Positions 17,597-26,217 of a stretch of DNA of 64,000 nt are shown in pieces; position 1 is the first letter of the stretch; each line of letters opens with the position of its first letter. The position numbers were made by a program, and so were the translations under genes. The DNA is from Alphaproteobacteria bacterium (GTDB lineage Bacteria; Pseudomonadota; Alphaproteobacteria; Micropepsales; Micropepsaceae), in contig JACKLF010000002.1 of the NCBI GenBank assembly GCA_024236055.1, forward strand, positions 558,001-622,000, written 5' to 3'. The notes under the pieces were generated by a model that saw nothing but the letters and a program-made list of their open reading frames with translations, searched no databases and was not told where the DNA came from.

Positions 17597-20116
17597 GTGT
17601 CGAATACCGAGTTGGCAGTGCCGGTCATGCCCCATCATGCGGGGGCGAGCCGATTTGACGAGTTGCGCGGGCCCGACGGCATGGTGCGGACCCATTGGCG
17701 CGCCTTTGCCCGCACCCTGACCCAGCTTTCGCCCGAAGAGTATGAGCGCCGCCAGGCCGCCGCCCGCGCCACCGTCCAGGACAATGGCGTCACCTACAAT
17801 GTCTATGACGATCGCGGGGGTGAGGCGCGGCCCTGGGAACTAGACATCGTTCCCTTCATCCTGTCCTCCGCCGACTGGAAGCATATCGAAGCCGCGGTGA
17901 TCCAGCGCGCAACGCTGACCGACCTTTTGCTGCGCGATCTGTATGGCCCGCAAAAGCTGCTGAGCGGCAATGTGCTGCCGGCCCATCTGGTCATCGGCCA
18001 TCCCCAGTTCCTGCGCCCGCTATGCGGCGTGGCGCCGGCCGGCGGTGCGCATGTGCACCTGTACAGCGCCGACCTGGCGCGCAGCCCCGATGGAAGCTGG
18101 CGGGTGATGGCATCGCGCGCCGATGCGCCGGGCGGGCTGGGCTATGCACTGGAGAACCGGCTGGTCGTGTCCCAGACCTTCCCGGAGAATTTCGCCGACA
18201 TGCGGGTGGCGCGCCTGGCCGCCTTCTTCAACGCCTATCGTGAAAGCGTGCTGGGCCTTGGCCAGTCGCGGCGTGACCGCGCCGTGCTGATGACGCCGGG
18301 ACCCTACAACGAATCCTATTTCGAGCATGTCTATCTGGCGCACTATCTGGGCCTGACGCTGGTGCAGGGCGACGACCTTGCGGTGCGCGGCGGCGAGGTG
18401 TTCCTGAAAACCCTGACCGGGCTGGAGCGCGTCTCGGCGATCTTCCGCCGGGTGGACAGCGATTTCTGCGATCCGCTGGAGTTTCGCGGCGACAGCGCGC
18501 TGGGCGTGCCCGGCCTGGCCGAAGCGGTGCGCGCCGGCGGCGTGGTGATGGCCAATGCGCTGGGCGGCGGGGTGGTGGAATCGCCCGCCATGGACGCCTA
18601 TCTGCCCGCGGTGTGCCGCGCGCTTCTGGGCGAGGAGCTGAAGATACCCGACATCGCCACCATCTGGTGCGGCACCGAATGGGGCCGCAAGGAAGCGATG
18701 GCGCGGATGAACAGCTCGATCCTGCGCCACGCCTTCGATGCGCGGCCCCTGTTCTCGCGCAAGTCCAGCGCCCGGCTGGGCGCCGACCTGACGGCGGACG
18801 AACGCGCCCGCATCGAAAGCCAGCTCAAGCATCGCGGCGAGACACTGGTGATGCAGGAAATCTCGCCCCTGGGCCTGGCCCCGGTGTTCGAGGAAGGCCA
18901 TTTTGGCGCCAGGCCCGTCTCCTTGCGCGTTTTCGCGGCCTGGACCCCGCAGGGCTGGACGGTGATGCCCGGCGGGCTGACCCGCGTGGCCGCCGATGAC
19001 AGCATCCGTGCGCTGTCGATGCAGTCGGGCGCCTCCAGCAAGGATGCCTGGGTTCTGTCGGCCACGCCGGTCGACACGTTCAGCCTGCTGACCAATGGCG
19101 GCAAGACGCTGGAGATCAAGCGCCAGGGCGAATCGGCGCCCAGCCGCGCCATGGACAATCTGTTCTGGCTGGGCCGCTATGCCGAACGCACCGAGAATTT
19201 CGTGCGCATCCTGCGCGCGGTGGTCAGCCGCATGAGCGACGAACCGGCCGCGGCGCTGGACGTGGCGCGCCGTCTTTTGGTGCCCTATTCCCATGCCAGC
19301 GACAGCCCCATCGAGGACATTGCCGACGAACACGACCTGGCGCGCGAACTGCAGATTCAGATTTACAGCACCCGCCACAGCCGCAGCCTGCAACAGCTTC
19401 TGTCGCGGGTGGAACAGGCGGCCTGGTCGGTGCGCGACCGCATCTCGCTGGATACCTGGCGCACCATTCATGCCCTGACCCTGATCGACGCGCCGCCCGA
19501 GGAGGATGGCGAATTCGAACCGGGCGTGGCGCGCTTTTATCTGGACGGGCTGGTGCGCCGCAGCGCCGCGCTGGCCGGCCTGGCCGCCGAGAACATGACG
19601 CGCGGCCCCAACTGGCTGTTCCTGGAACTGGGGCGCCGCTGCGAGCGGGCCCATCACCTGGCCTGGCTGGTGCGCCAGACGGTCGGACAGCCGGACGCGC
19701 GCGAGACCGAGCAGATGCGCATCCTGCTGGAAATCGCCGACAGCGCCATGACCTATCGCTCGCGCTACCTCAATGTCTTCCAGCTCGTGCCCTTCATCGA
19801 CCTGCTGCTGCTGGACGAGCACAATCCGCGCTCCTGCGCCTTCCAGCTGGCGGCGATCGACGCGCATCTGCGCGAACTGCCGCGCATCACGCTGGCCCAG
19901 CGCAGCGACGTGCCGCGCACCCTGGTGCATGAAATGCGCGCGGCCATCGCCAATGCCAATCCGGCGCGGCTGGCTTTCTGCGAACATGGCATGCGCCCCG
20001 GCGTGCTGGAGCTTGCCGACACCGTCACCTCCGGCACCACGCTGCTGTCCGACGCCCTTGCCGGCGCCTATTTCCAGCATGCCAGCCGCAGCCGCACCGG
20101 CGCGGCAGGCTATTAG
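17597..20116 (+). CDS. Circularly permuted ATP-grasp fused to alpha-E domain
   Basis: 839-residue two-domain protein. Residues about 1-480 are a circularly permuted ATP-grasp domain (COG2308 type; GVTYNVYDD, DIVPFI, DLYGPQKLL, and the ATP/metal region with NALGGGVVESPAMDAYLP). Residues about 510-839 are an all-helical alpha-E domain (COG2307 type; MDNLFWLGRYAERTENFVRILR). In most genomes these are two neighbouring genes; here they form one chain. ATP-grasp enzymes of this group are predicted amidoligases that make a peptide or isopeptide bond. I prefer the GTG at 17597 (AGGA just upstream); a GTG at 17582 is possible. The next gene starts 8 bases after the stop. Confidence 0.88.
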   Translation: MSNTELAVPVMPHHAGASRFDELRGPDGMVRTHWRAFARTLTQLSPEEYERRQAAARATVQDNGVTYNVYDDRGGEARPWELDIVPFILSSADWKHIEAAVIQRATLTDLLLRDLYGPQKLLSGNVLPAHLVIGHPQFLRPLCGVAPAGGAHVHLYSADLARSPDGSWRVMASRADAPGGLGYALENRLVVSQTFPENFADMRVARLAAFFNAYRESVLGLGQSRRDRAVLMTPGPYNESYFEHVYLAHYLGLTLVQGDDLAVRGGEVFLKTLTGLERVSAIFRRVDSDFCDPLEFRGDSALGVPGLAEAVRAGGVVMANALGGGVVESPAMDAYLPAVCRALLGEELKIPDIATIWCGTEWGRKEAMARMNSSILRHAFDARPLFSRKSSARLGADLTADERARIESQLKHRGETLVMQEISPLGLAPVFEEGHFGARPVSLRVFAAWTPQGWTVMPGGLTRVAADDSIRALSMQSGASSKDAWVLSATPVDTFSLLTNGGKTLEIKRQGESAPSRAMDNLFWLGRYAERTENFVRILRAVVSRMSDEPAAALDVARRLLVPYSHASDSPIEDIADEHDLARELQIQIYSTRHSRSLQQLLSRVEQAAWSVRDRISLDTWRTIHALTLIDAPPEEDGEFEPGVARFYLDGLVRRSAALAGLAAENMTRGPNWLFLELGRRCERAHHLAWLVRQTVGQPDARETEQMRILLEIADSAMTYRSRYLNVFQLVPFIDLLLLDEHNPRSCAFQLAAIDAHLRELPRITLAQRSDVPRTLVHEMRAAIANANPARLAFCEHGMRPGVLELADTVTSGTTLLSDALAGAYFQHASRSRTGAAGY

Positions 20117-20124
20117 GGGGCGGC

Positions 20125-20997
20125 ATGGATTACTTCGTCAGGCACCGCACCACCTACCGCTATGTGCAGGACGTCACCCAGTCCTGGCACCTGGCGCATT
20201 TGCGGCTGCGCGACACCCAGCACCAGAGCGTGACATCGAGCGAAGTCACCATGAACCTGGAGCCCGCCAACCTGGCATCGCGCACCGACTATTTCGGCAA
20301 TCCGGTGGAATGGTTCGCCTTTGACGAACCGCACACGCTGCTGGACATCCTGGCCGAGAGCCGGGTGACGGTGAACCGCCCGCCGCAGCGCGCCAGCCGC
20401 GAAAGCCTGACCCATGAAGAAGTCCGCGCCCGGCTGGAAAACCCGCCCGACGCCGAAGCGCGCGACGCCGTGCAGTATATTTTCGATTCCCCGATGACCG
20501 GCTTTGAAAGCGACATCGCCTCCTATGCCATCGAGAGCTTTCCGCCGCGCCGCCCCATCCTGGCGGGCGCGGCCGAGCTGATGACCCGCATCCATCGCGA
20601 TTTCCGCTACGACACCACCGTCACCGACGCCACCACGCCAGTCGACCAGGTGTTCGAGATTCGCGCCGGCGTCTGCCAGGACCTGGCGCATGTCGCCATC
20701 GCCGCGATGCGCAGCCTGGGCCTGCCGGCGCGCTATGTCTCCGGCTATCTCCTGACCCAGCCGCCGCCGGGCAAGACCCGCCTGCTGGGCGCCGACGCAT
20801 CGCATGCCTGGTTCAGTGTCTGGGCCCCGCCCTTCGGCTGGGTCGACCTGGACCCCACCAACGACCTGATCGTGGGCGATGCCCATGTCACCTCGTCCTG
20901 GGGCCGCGACTATGGCGATGTCGCGCCGGTCGCCGGCATCATCCTGGGCGGCCACGACCATGTGGTCGATGTCGGCGTGGACGTGATCCCCGCCTGA
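20125..20997 (+). CDS. Transglutaminase-like cysteine peptidase
   Basis: 290-residue protein of the COG1305 type. An N-terminal beta-sandwich (residues about 1-90, RHRTTYRYVQDVTQSWH) is followed by the transglutaminase core with catalytic Cys184 (GVCQDLAHV), His227 (DASHAWFSV) and Asp243 (DLDPTND), so it should be active. Bacterial members act mostly as peptidases or amide-transfer enzymes. It has a strong GGGGG ribosome site 4 bases before the ATG and is the third gene of the transglutaminase/ATP-grasp operon. It is about a quarter of the size of the first gene and shares only the N-terminal and core domains with it. Confidence 0.9.
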   Translation: MDYFVRHRTTYRYVQDVTQSWHLAHLRLRDTQHQSVTSSEVTMNLEPANLASRTDYFGNPVEWFAFDEPHTLLDILAESRVTVNRPPQRASRESLTHEEVRARLENPPDAEARDAVQYIFDSPMTGFESDIASYAIESFPPRRPILAGAAELMTRIHRDFRYDTTVTDATTPVDQVFEIRAGVCQDLAHVAIAAMRSLGLPARYVSGYLLTQPPPGKTRLLGADASHAWFSVWAPPFGWVDLDPTNDLIVGDAHVTSSWGRDYGDVAPVAGIILGGHDHVVDVGVDVIPA

Positions 20998-21016
20998 CAA
21001 TCCAGAACAGGCCAGA

Positions 21017-22261
21017 CTATTTCGGGCAGGAAAGCCCCATCGCATCCTGCAGGCGCCGGTAGATCGACACCATCTCGATCGTGCCCAGCCTGCCCGGCGT
21101 CACCCCCGGTCCCGACAGCAGGAAGATGCTGTGATAGTCCGGCCGCGTCGGCCAGAAACCATGCGTACCCTTGTTGCCGGGCTTGCCATGCGCCGGGCCG
21201 CTGGCGGCCGCGCCGAACACGACATGCGGCGCCGGCTCGTAAGCGGCCACCGCATCGCCCAACTGCGGCGCATAGCGCATGATTTCATCGTGCGGCACCG
21301 CACGGCCCACATCGCCCTTGCCGCTTTGGCCCGCCAGCCAGGCGGCCACCGCCGGATCGGTGGTGGTCACCAGCCCGCCTGCGATCTTCATGGCGCCGGT
21401 GACGCCGTCGGCGGCGGCCATCACCTTCAGGTTGGCGGCATGGTCGATTTCCTCGAAGCCGTGGTCAGACACCAGCGCCAGATCGTAATCGGCAGGCATG
21501 GCTTTCAGGATGTCGCCGATCAGTTCGTCGGTCCGTTCGACCACCGCCTTGGCATTGACGGTGAAGGGCCCCTGGGCGTGGGATTCCGAATCCAGCTCGG
21601 CCAGATGGGTGGCGATCAGGTCGGGCTGCTTGTGTTTCAGCAGATAGATGGTCGCCAGGGTACGGCTGCGGTCGTCCAGCCATTGCTGGCGGAAGGACGG
21701 ATAGACGGCGTTGATCTGCGCGGCCAGGCCCTGGGGAATCTCGAACTTCTCCACCGTCGCCATGTCGGAGGAGTCGCCGTTGCGGCTGGCATAGACTTCC
21801 GCAAGGTCGAAGGCGACCGGCGCGTTCACCGTCACGGGCCAGTTGATCGCCCCGGCGGTGCGCCCGGCGGCGTTCAGGCATTGCCAGATGGCGGGCACTT
21901 TCACCTTGTCGAACGACCAGTAGGACAGCGCCGGATCGGGCGGACCGGAGGCATTGCCCAGGATGCCGTGCTGGTCGGGGCGCACGCCGGTGATCATGGT
22001 GGTGTGCGACGGCCAGGTGATGGTCGGCCATACGCCAACAACCCCGTCGGCATAGCGGCTTTTGGCCAGGATCGCCCGGATATGGGGAATCTTCAGCCCC
22101 AGCGCGTCGCGGTCTCGGATATAGCGCCAGTCCAGCCCGTCGATGGACAGCAGCAGCAGCTTGTGCGCGGCCAGCGCGGGGGCCGCGGGGACGGTCAGCG
22201 CCAGCGCCGCAACTGCCAGGCCCGGGATCAACCTTCGGATCAGTCTGTTCATTGCCGCCAT
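21017..22261 (-). CDS. Secreted alkaline-phosphatase-superfamily (NPP-type) hydrolase
   Basis: 414-residue exported enzyme with a signal peptide (NRLIRRLIPGLAVAALALT...ALA|AHK). It belongs to the type I phosphodiesterase/nucleotide pyrophosphatase branch of the alkaline phosphatase superfamily. Metal and nucleophile residues are visible: LLLSIDGLD (Asp), TWPSHTTMITG (Thr nucleophile), HLAELDSESHAQG (Asp and His) and VSDHGFE (Asp-His). It probably hydrolyses a phosphodiester or pyrophosphate in the periplasm; the substrate is not known. Start at 22261 (MAAMNRL), or the ATG at 22252. It converges with the transglutaminase operon and diverges from the ZIP transporter gene. Confidence 0.85.
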   Translation of the reverse strand: MAAMNRLIRRLIPGLAVAALALTVPAAPALAAHKLLLLSIDGLDWRYIRDRDALGLKIPHIRAILAKSRYADGVVGVWPTITWPSHTTMITGVRPDQHGILGNASGPPDPALSYWSFDKVKVPAIWQCLNAAGRTAGAINWPVTVNAPVAFDLAEVYASRNGDSSDMATVEKFEIPQGLAAQINAVYPSFRQQWLDDRSRTLATIYLLKHKQPDLIATHLAELDSESHAQGPFTVNAKAVVERTDELIGDILKAMPADYDLALVSDHGFEEIDHAANLKVMAAADGVTGAMKIAGGLVTTTDPAVAAWLAGQSGKGDVGRAVPHDEIMRYAPQLGDAVAAYEPAPHVVFGAAASGPAHGKPGNKGTHGFWPTRPDYHSIFLLSGPGVTPGRLGTIEMVSIYRRLQDAMGLSCPK

Positions 22262-22380
22262 CCCTTTTTCCAACGCTAGAACGGCCATGTCCCCATGCCT
22301 AGCCCGGCATGACTGCGGCATATGTTGCCCATTTTGCGGGCACGCGATAAGACGGCCCCCTGTTCGGCGGAAAATTCCTG

Positions 22381-23100
22381 ATGACACCTCTTCTGGTCCT
22401 GGGCGTGGCGCTGTGCGCGGCCGCGGCGACGATGACCGGCGGCGCGCTGGCCCTGAAACTGTCGCAGCGGCTGCCGCTGGTGCTGGCCTTTTCCGCCGGC
22501 GCCGTGATCGGGGTGGCGTTCTTCGACCTGGCGCCCGAAGCCATCGCCGCCGGGCGCGGCCTCTACGATCCGCGCACGCTTCTGGCCCTGTCGGCGCTGG
22601 GCTTCTTCGCCTATGTGCTGATCGACCGGCTGGTGGCGCGCCATGACTGCGAAGGCGGCCCCAACATGGCACGTGGGCTGATCGGCGCGGCCAGCTTTTC
22701 CGCCCACAGCATCATGGACGGTTTCGCCATGGGCATCGCGCTTCAGGTCGGCCGCGAGATGGGGCTGATCGTGGCCGCCGCCGTGCTGGCGCATGATTTC
22801 GCCGACGGGCTGAACACCGTGAATGTGGTGGTGAAAAACGGCGGCGAGCGCAGGCACGCTTTGTCCTGGCTGGCGATGGATGCCGCCGCCCCGGTGCTGG
22901 GTGCCGGGCTCAGTCTGCTGGTCGCACCGCGCCCCGAACTGCTGGCGGTGCTGCTGGCGCTGTTCTGCGGCTTCTTCCTGCATATCGGCGCCAGCGGGCT
23001 TCTGCCCGAAAGCCACCGCGCCCATCCGCGCCTGTCGACAACGCTGGCCACGCTGGCCGGCGCCGGGTTCCTTTATCTGGTGACGCGGCTGGTCGAATAG
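22381..23100 (+). CDS. ZIP-family divalent metal transporter
   Basis: 239-residue inner-membrane protein with about eight hydrophobic helices, the normal size of bacterial ZIP proteins. Helix IV has the metal site HSIMDG and helix V has HDFADG, the paired His/Asp signatures of the family. The cytoplasmic loop is short and carries HDCEGG, a possible weak metal-sensing site. ZIP proteins bring zinc, iron or manganese into the cytoplasm; the metal cannot be told from this sequence. It is followed after 66 bases by the permuted flavoprotein gene on the same strand. Confidence 0.85.
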   Translation: MTPLLVLGVALCAAAATMTGGALALKLSQRLPLVLAFSAGAVIGVAFFDLAPEAIAAGRGLYDPRTLLALSALGFFAYVLIDRLVARHDCEGGPNMARGLIGAASFSAHSIMDGFAMGIALQVGREMGLIVAAAVLAHDFADGLNTVNVVVKNGGERRHALSWLAMDAAAPVLGAGLSLLVAPRPELLAVLLALFCGFFLHIGASGLLPESHRAHPRLSTTLATLAGAGFLYLVTRLVE

Positions 23101-23166
23101 GCCGCGCTTGCGGCGCGGCACCGGCTTTGCGATCCTTGGCGCGCGGACAAGCCAAGCGGGGCAAGC

Positions 23167-24339
23167 ATGACGGGACCGGATCGCCGGCTGGCTGTTTTGG
23201 GCGGGCTTGCCACCTTGAGCGCCTGTGCCGGGCAAACGTCGAAATCCTTTCCCGGCGTCTCGCCCGCCGGCTTTTCCCCCGCAGATTGGCCGCCGAAACT
23301 GGCGCCGATCCGCGCCCACAGGGACCGGTTGTTCGACATCACCGTGTGCCTGCGCCCCTTCCGCGCGGCGGGCCCGCGCATGGACACCGAAACCATCGGC
23401 GACGCGCTGGTGATCCACAATTACGGCCATGGCGGATCGGGCTGGTCGCTGTCCTGGGGCTCGGCCGCGCTGGCGCTGGAAAAGGCGATGAGCAAGAGCC
23501 CCAAATCCATCGCGGTGATCGGCTGCGGCGCGCTGGGGCTGGCCGCGGCGACCACCGCGCTGCGCGCCGGACTGGACGTGACCATCTATTGCAAGGATCT
23601 GGTGCAGCAGGCGCGGTCTTCGCGCGCCTCGGGCCTGTGGACGCCCGATTCGCGCATCGCCATGACCAAAGACGCCGCGCCCGGCTTCGCCCAGACCTGG
23701 GAGCGGATGGCGCGTATTTCCTGGAAGACCTATCGCGACTATCTGGGCCTGCCGGGCAACCCGATCGAATTCCGCGACCGCTACATGCTGTCGGATGGCG
23801 GGCCGGGCGGCGGCGAAGGCAATCAGGGCTTTGCCGAATATTCCCACAGCATCGAAGACCTGACGCCCAGAAGCGTGGCGCTGCCGGCCAAAGCCACGCC
23901 CTTCCCGGTCGCCTTCGTGCGGCGCACATCGACGCTGCAATTCAACGTGCATGACTGGGGCCACCAGTTGCTCAGCGACATCCGCGCCATGGGCGGCAAG
24001 ATCGTCATGCGCGAATTCCACAGTCCCGCCGAGTTCGGCCAGTTGCCGGAAAAGGTGGTGATCAACTGCACCGGCTATGGCGCGCGCGCCCTGATGGGCG
24101 ACAACAGCATCATTCCGGTGCGCGGCCAGATCGGCTGGCTGATCCCGCAGCCGGAAGTGACCTATGGCGTCTATTACAACGATGTCTCGATCGTCTCGCG
24201 CAGCGACGGGATCGTGGTGCAGGCGCTGGAGGGCGGCGACCTGAAAGGCTTCAACAACGATCACGAGGTGCCCGAACGCGCAGAGTCCGAGGACGCGGTA
24301 GACGTGATCGAAAAACTCTATTCGCGCTTCGGCACCTGA
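23167..24339 (+). CDS. Exported D-amino-acid-oxidase-like flavoprotein with permuted motif order
   Basis: 390-residue FAD oxidoreductase of the DAO superfamily. The N-terminus has a twin-Arg and a hydrophobic stretch with a lipobox (TLSAC, Cys20), which fits a Tat-exported lipoprotein. The motif that normally closes D-amino-acid oxidase, LRPxR...HNYGHGGSGWSLSWG, is at residues 62-98. The dinucleotide-binding motif VIGCGALGL, normally at the N-terminus, comes after it (117-125). SGLWTP, the RTSTLQFN segment, VVINCTGYGARAL and RGQIGWL follow in the usual order. The order is therefore circularly permuted. It should oxidise an amino acid or similar amine; the substrate is not known. A palindromic repeat follows. 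Confidence 0.82.
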   Translation: MTGPDRRLAVLGGLATLSACAGQTSKSFPGVSPAGFSPADWPPKLAPIRAHRDRLFDITVCLRPFRAAGPRMDTETIGDALVIHNYGHGGSGWSLSWGSAALALEKAMSKSPKSIAVIGCGALGLAAATTALRAGLDVTIYCKDLVQQARSSRASGLWTPDSRIAMTKDAAPGFAQTWERMARISWKTYRDYLGLPGNPIEFRDRYMLSDGGPGGGEGNQGFAEYSHSIEDLTPRSVALPAKATPFPVAFVRRTSTLQFNVHDWGHQLLSDIRAMGGKIVMREFHSPAEFGQLPEKVVINCTGYGARALMGDNSIIPVRGQIGWLIPQPEVTYGVYYNDVSIVSRSDGIVVQALEGGDLKGFNNDHEVPERAESEDAVDVIEKLYSRFGT

Positions 24340-24350
24340 CGCGCACACCG

Positions 24351-24449
24351 CACCCTCTCCCCCTTCGTGTGCGAAGCACACTGGAAGGGGGAGATGTCGC
24401 AACGATGGGTCTGCTGAAGGCAGACCGAGTTGCGACAGATGGGGTTAGG
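24351..24449 (+). repeat. Palindromic intergenic repeat, copy A1
   Basis: A two-hairpin element of about 100 bases. Hairpin 1 pairs CTCCCCCTT with AAGGGGGAG around a short inner palindrome. Hairpin 2 pairs TGTCGCAAC with GTTGCGACA around GGGTCTGC/GCAGACC. It ends in GATGGGGTTAG. A second copy follows at once in the same orientation. Further copies lie at 27367, 57449 and 58695. Confidence 0.75.
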
Positions 24450-24459
24450 AATTCCAGAG

Positions 24460-24557
24460 ACCCCGCTCCCCCTTCGGCGCGTCAGCGCCTGGAAGGGGGA
24501 GGTGGCGCAAGGAGGTGTCTGCGGCACGCAGACCCGACTTGTGACGGAGGGGGTTAG
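24460..24557 (+). repeat. Palindromic intergenic repeat, copy A2
   Basis: Direct second copy of the two-hairpin element (CTCCCCCTTC...GAAGGGGGAGGTGGC, then GTCTGCGGCACGCAGAC), ending in CGGAGGGGGTTAG. The TTA in that end is the stop codon of the convergent 2-hydroxyacid dehydrogenase gene, so the repeat reaches into the gene end. Confidence 0.75.
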
Positions 24558-25471
24558 AGAATAGGCGTCAGCAAAGGCTTTCCCGCGAACTGCGCGTCCA
24601 GATTGTCCAGCACAAGCTGGCTCATGGCGCGGCGGGTCTCGTGCGTGGCGCTGCCGACATGCGGCTGCAGCACCACATTGTCCATGCCGAACAGCACTTC
24701 GGGCACCTGCGGCTCCTTCACGAACACATCCAGCCCGGCGCCGCCCAGCTTGCCATCGACCAGGGCCTGGACCAGCGCATCCTCGTCCACCACCGCGCCG
24801 CGCGCGACATTGACCAGAATGCCGCCGGGGCCCAGCGCCTCGATCACCGCTTTCGACACGATCTTTTCGGTCTGGGGCGTGGCGGGAATTATCACGATCA
24901 GGAAATCGCTGGCCTTGGCCAGTTCCACCAGGTCGGGATAGTAGTCGTAAGTCACGTCCGCGACCTTGCGGCGGCTGTGATAGGCGACCTTGTTGTTCAT
25001 CGCCTCGGCGCGCTTGCCGATTTCCTTGCCGATACGGCCCATGCCCAGAATGCCCACCGTCTTGCCGCTGGCGCGGCTGGCCAGCGGATATTCGCCGCCC
25101 GCCGGCCATTTGCCGGTGCGCACATAGCGGTCCGAGGCGACCAGCCGGCGCGCGGTCATGATCATCAGGGCGATGGCCAGGTCGGCGACATCGTCGTTCA
25201 GCACATCAGGCGTGTTGGTAACGGGAATGCCCTTGGAGCGGGCATATTCCACCGGAATGCCGTCATAGCCGACCGAGGCCGAGCAGATGACTTCCAGCTT
25301 GGGCAGCCGGTCGATGATTTCGGGCGGAGGGCCCGAATGGCCATTGGTCACCACGCCGCGAACGATACCGGCGACTTCGTCCAGCCTGTCCTTGCCGTGC
25401 ACGCGATAGCGCGCTTCCAGCTCGCGCTGCACTTCGGGGCGCAGCGGCACAAATTGCAGAATGTCGATCAT
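24554..25471 (-). CDS. D-isomer-specific 2-hydroxyacid dehydrogenase
   Basis: 305-residue cytoplasmic NAD(P)-dependent reductase. The Rossmann motif GILGMGRIGKEIG is central; the catalytic set is Arg in NVARGAVVDE, Glu in VFVKEP and His in LQPHVGSAT. It most resembles glyoxylate/hydroxypyruvate reductases and related 2-ketoacid reductases, so it may handle a keto acid from sugar-acid breakdown. The ATG overlaps the stop codon of the preceding SRPBCC gene by ATGA, so both are translated together. Its own stop codon lies in the end of repeat copy A2. The exact substrate is not shown. Confidence 0.85.
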   Translation of the reverse strand: MIDILQFVPLRPEVQRELEARYRVHGKDRLDEVAGIVRGVVTNGHSGPPPEIIDRLPKLEVICSASVGYDGIPVEYARSKGIPVTNTPDVLNDDVADLAIALMIMTARRLVASDRYVRTGKWPAGGEYPLASRASGKTVGILGMGRIGKEIGKRAEAMNNKVAYHSRRKVADVTYDYYPDLVELAKASDFLIVIIPATPQTEKIVSKAVIEALGPGGILVNVARGAVVDEDALVQALVDGKLGGAGLDVFVKEPQVPEVLFGMDNVVLQPHVGSATHETRRAMSQLVLDNLDAQFAGKPLLTPIL

Positions 25472-25965
25472 TGGGCTTCGGCCATGTCCTTCATCTTGTC
25501 CAGCGCCTGGCTGAAATGCTCGGTCCGCTGGCGACGGTCCGCCTGGCGGGCTGCTGGCGTGGTCAGTTTCGCGACGTCATAGAACAGCGAATAGACGATC
25601 TTGGTCTTGCGCCCGCGGTCCATCGGCTCCACCGCCAGGGTGCCGTGGTAATAGATCGGCGAGGTGGACTGGGCATAGGTATAGGAATGTTCGGTACGGG
25701 CCACCATCACCTCGTCGATGGTACCGCGCAGCTGGCGGTTGGTGCCCACGCTGACGCCGTTGCCCTGGGTGATGCGGCAGGGCGCGTTCAGCCATTCGGA
25801 AATCGAGCAATAGGGCCCGACCTTGGCCCAGACCTGGTCGGGGGTGCGATTGACCACCTTCTCCAGCAGGATTTCGGTGAACTCCTGATCGGCGGCCATG
25901 GCCAGCGACGGCCATGCCAGCGCCAGCACCGCGATTGCTGCGCCTGCGAAAACCCCTGCCTTCAC
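25468..25965 (-). CDS. Secreted SRPBCC-like (START/Bet v 1 fold) protein
   Basis: 165-residue protein with a clear signal peptide (KAGVFAGAAIAVLALAWPSLAMA|ADQ), so it should be periplasmic. The mature part resembles a single-domain SRPBCC ligand-binding fold: VNRTPDQVWAKVGPYCSISEW near the start, then strands with GVSVGTNRQL, YTYAQSTSP and Y.LFYDV, and a long C-terminal helix. Such proteins bind hydrophobic ligands or act as polyketide-like cyclases. The start is a GTG at 25965 behind a strong GGGGAGG. It overlaps the dehydrogenase gene downstream (ATGA). The gene diverges from the UxuA-like gene across about 250 bases. Confidence 0.75.
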   Translation of the reverse strand: MKAGVFAGAAIAVLALAWPSLAMAADQEFTEILLEKVVNRTPDQVWAKVGPYCSISEWLNAPCRITQGNGVSVGTNRQLRGTIDEVMVARTEHSYTYAQSTSPIYYHGTLAVEPMDRGRKTKIVYSLFYDVAKLTTPAARQADRRQRTEHFSQALDKMKDMAEAQ

Positions 25966-26217
25966 GTATGCCTCCCCTGATTGCGGCCCGTCTTGTCTGA
26001 TAAAACCCCGGCGGCGCGCGCGCAAGCAGCCCGAACCATGCCGGATTGTCGTGCCTTTTATGCGCGCTGCTGTAATGTTGGATTTATGCGTATCGGGTCG
26101 CCAACCATGCCGAAAATAAACTGGACGCGGGCACGGGGCTGGCCGACCTTCGCACTTCGATAACCCCATGACGCCGGCGCAAAGACCGGCCGGGCCGACC
26201 ACCAGAGGAGACGTTTT

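Noticed and set aside
18020..20080. Minus-strand open frame of 686 codons inside the ATP-grasp-alpha-E gene
   Set aside because: Antisense shadow of a conserved gene, with low-complexity composition and no start context.
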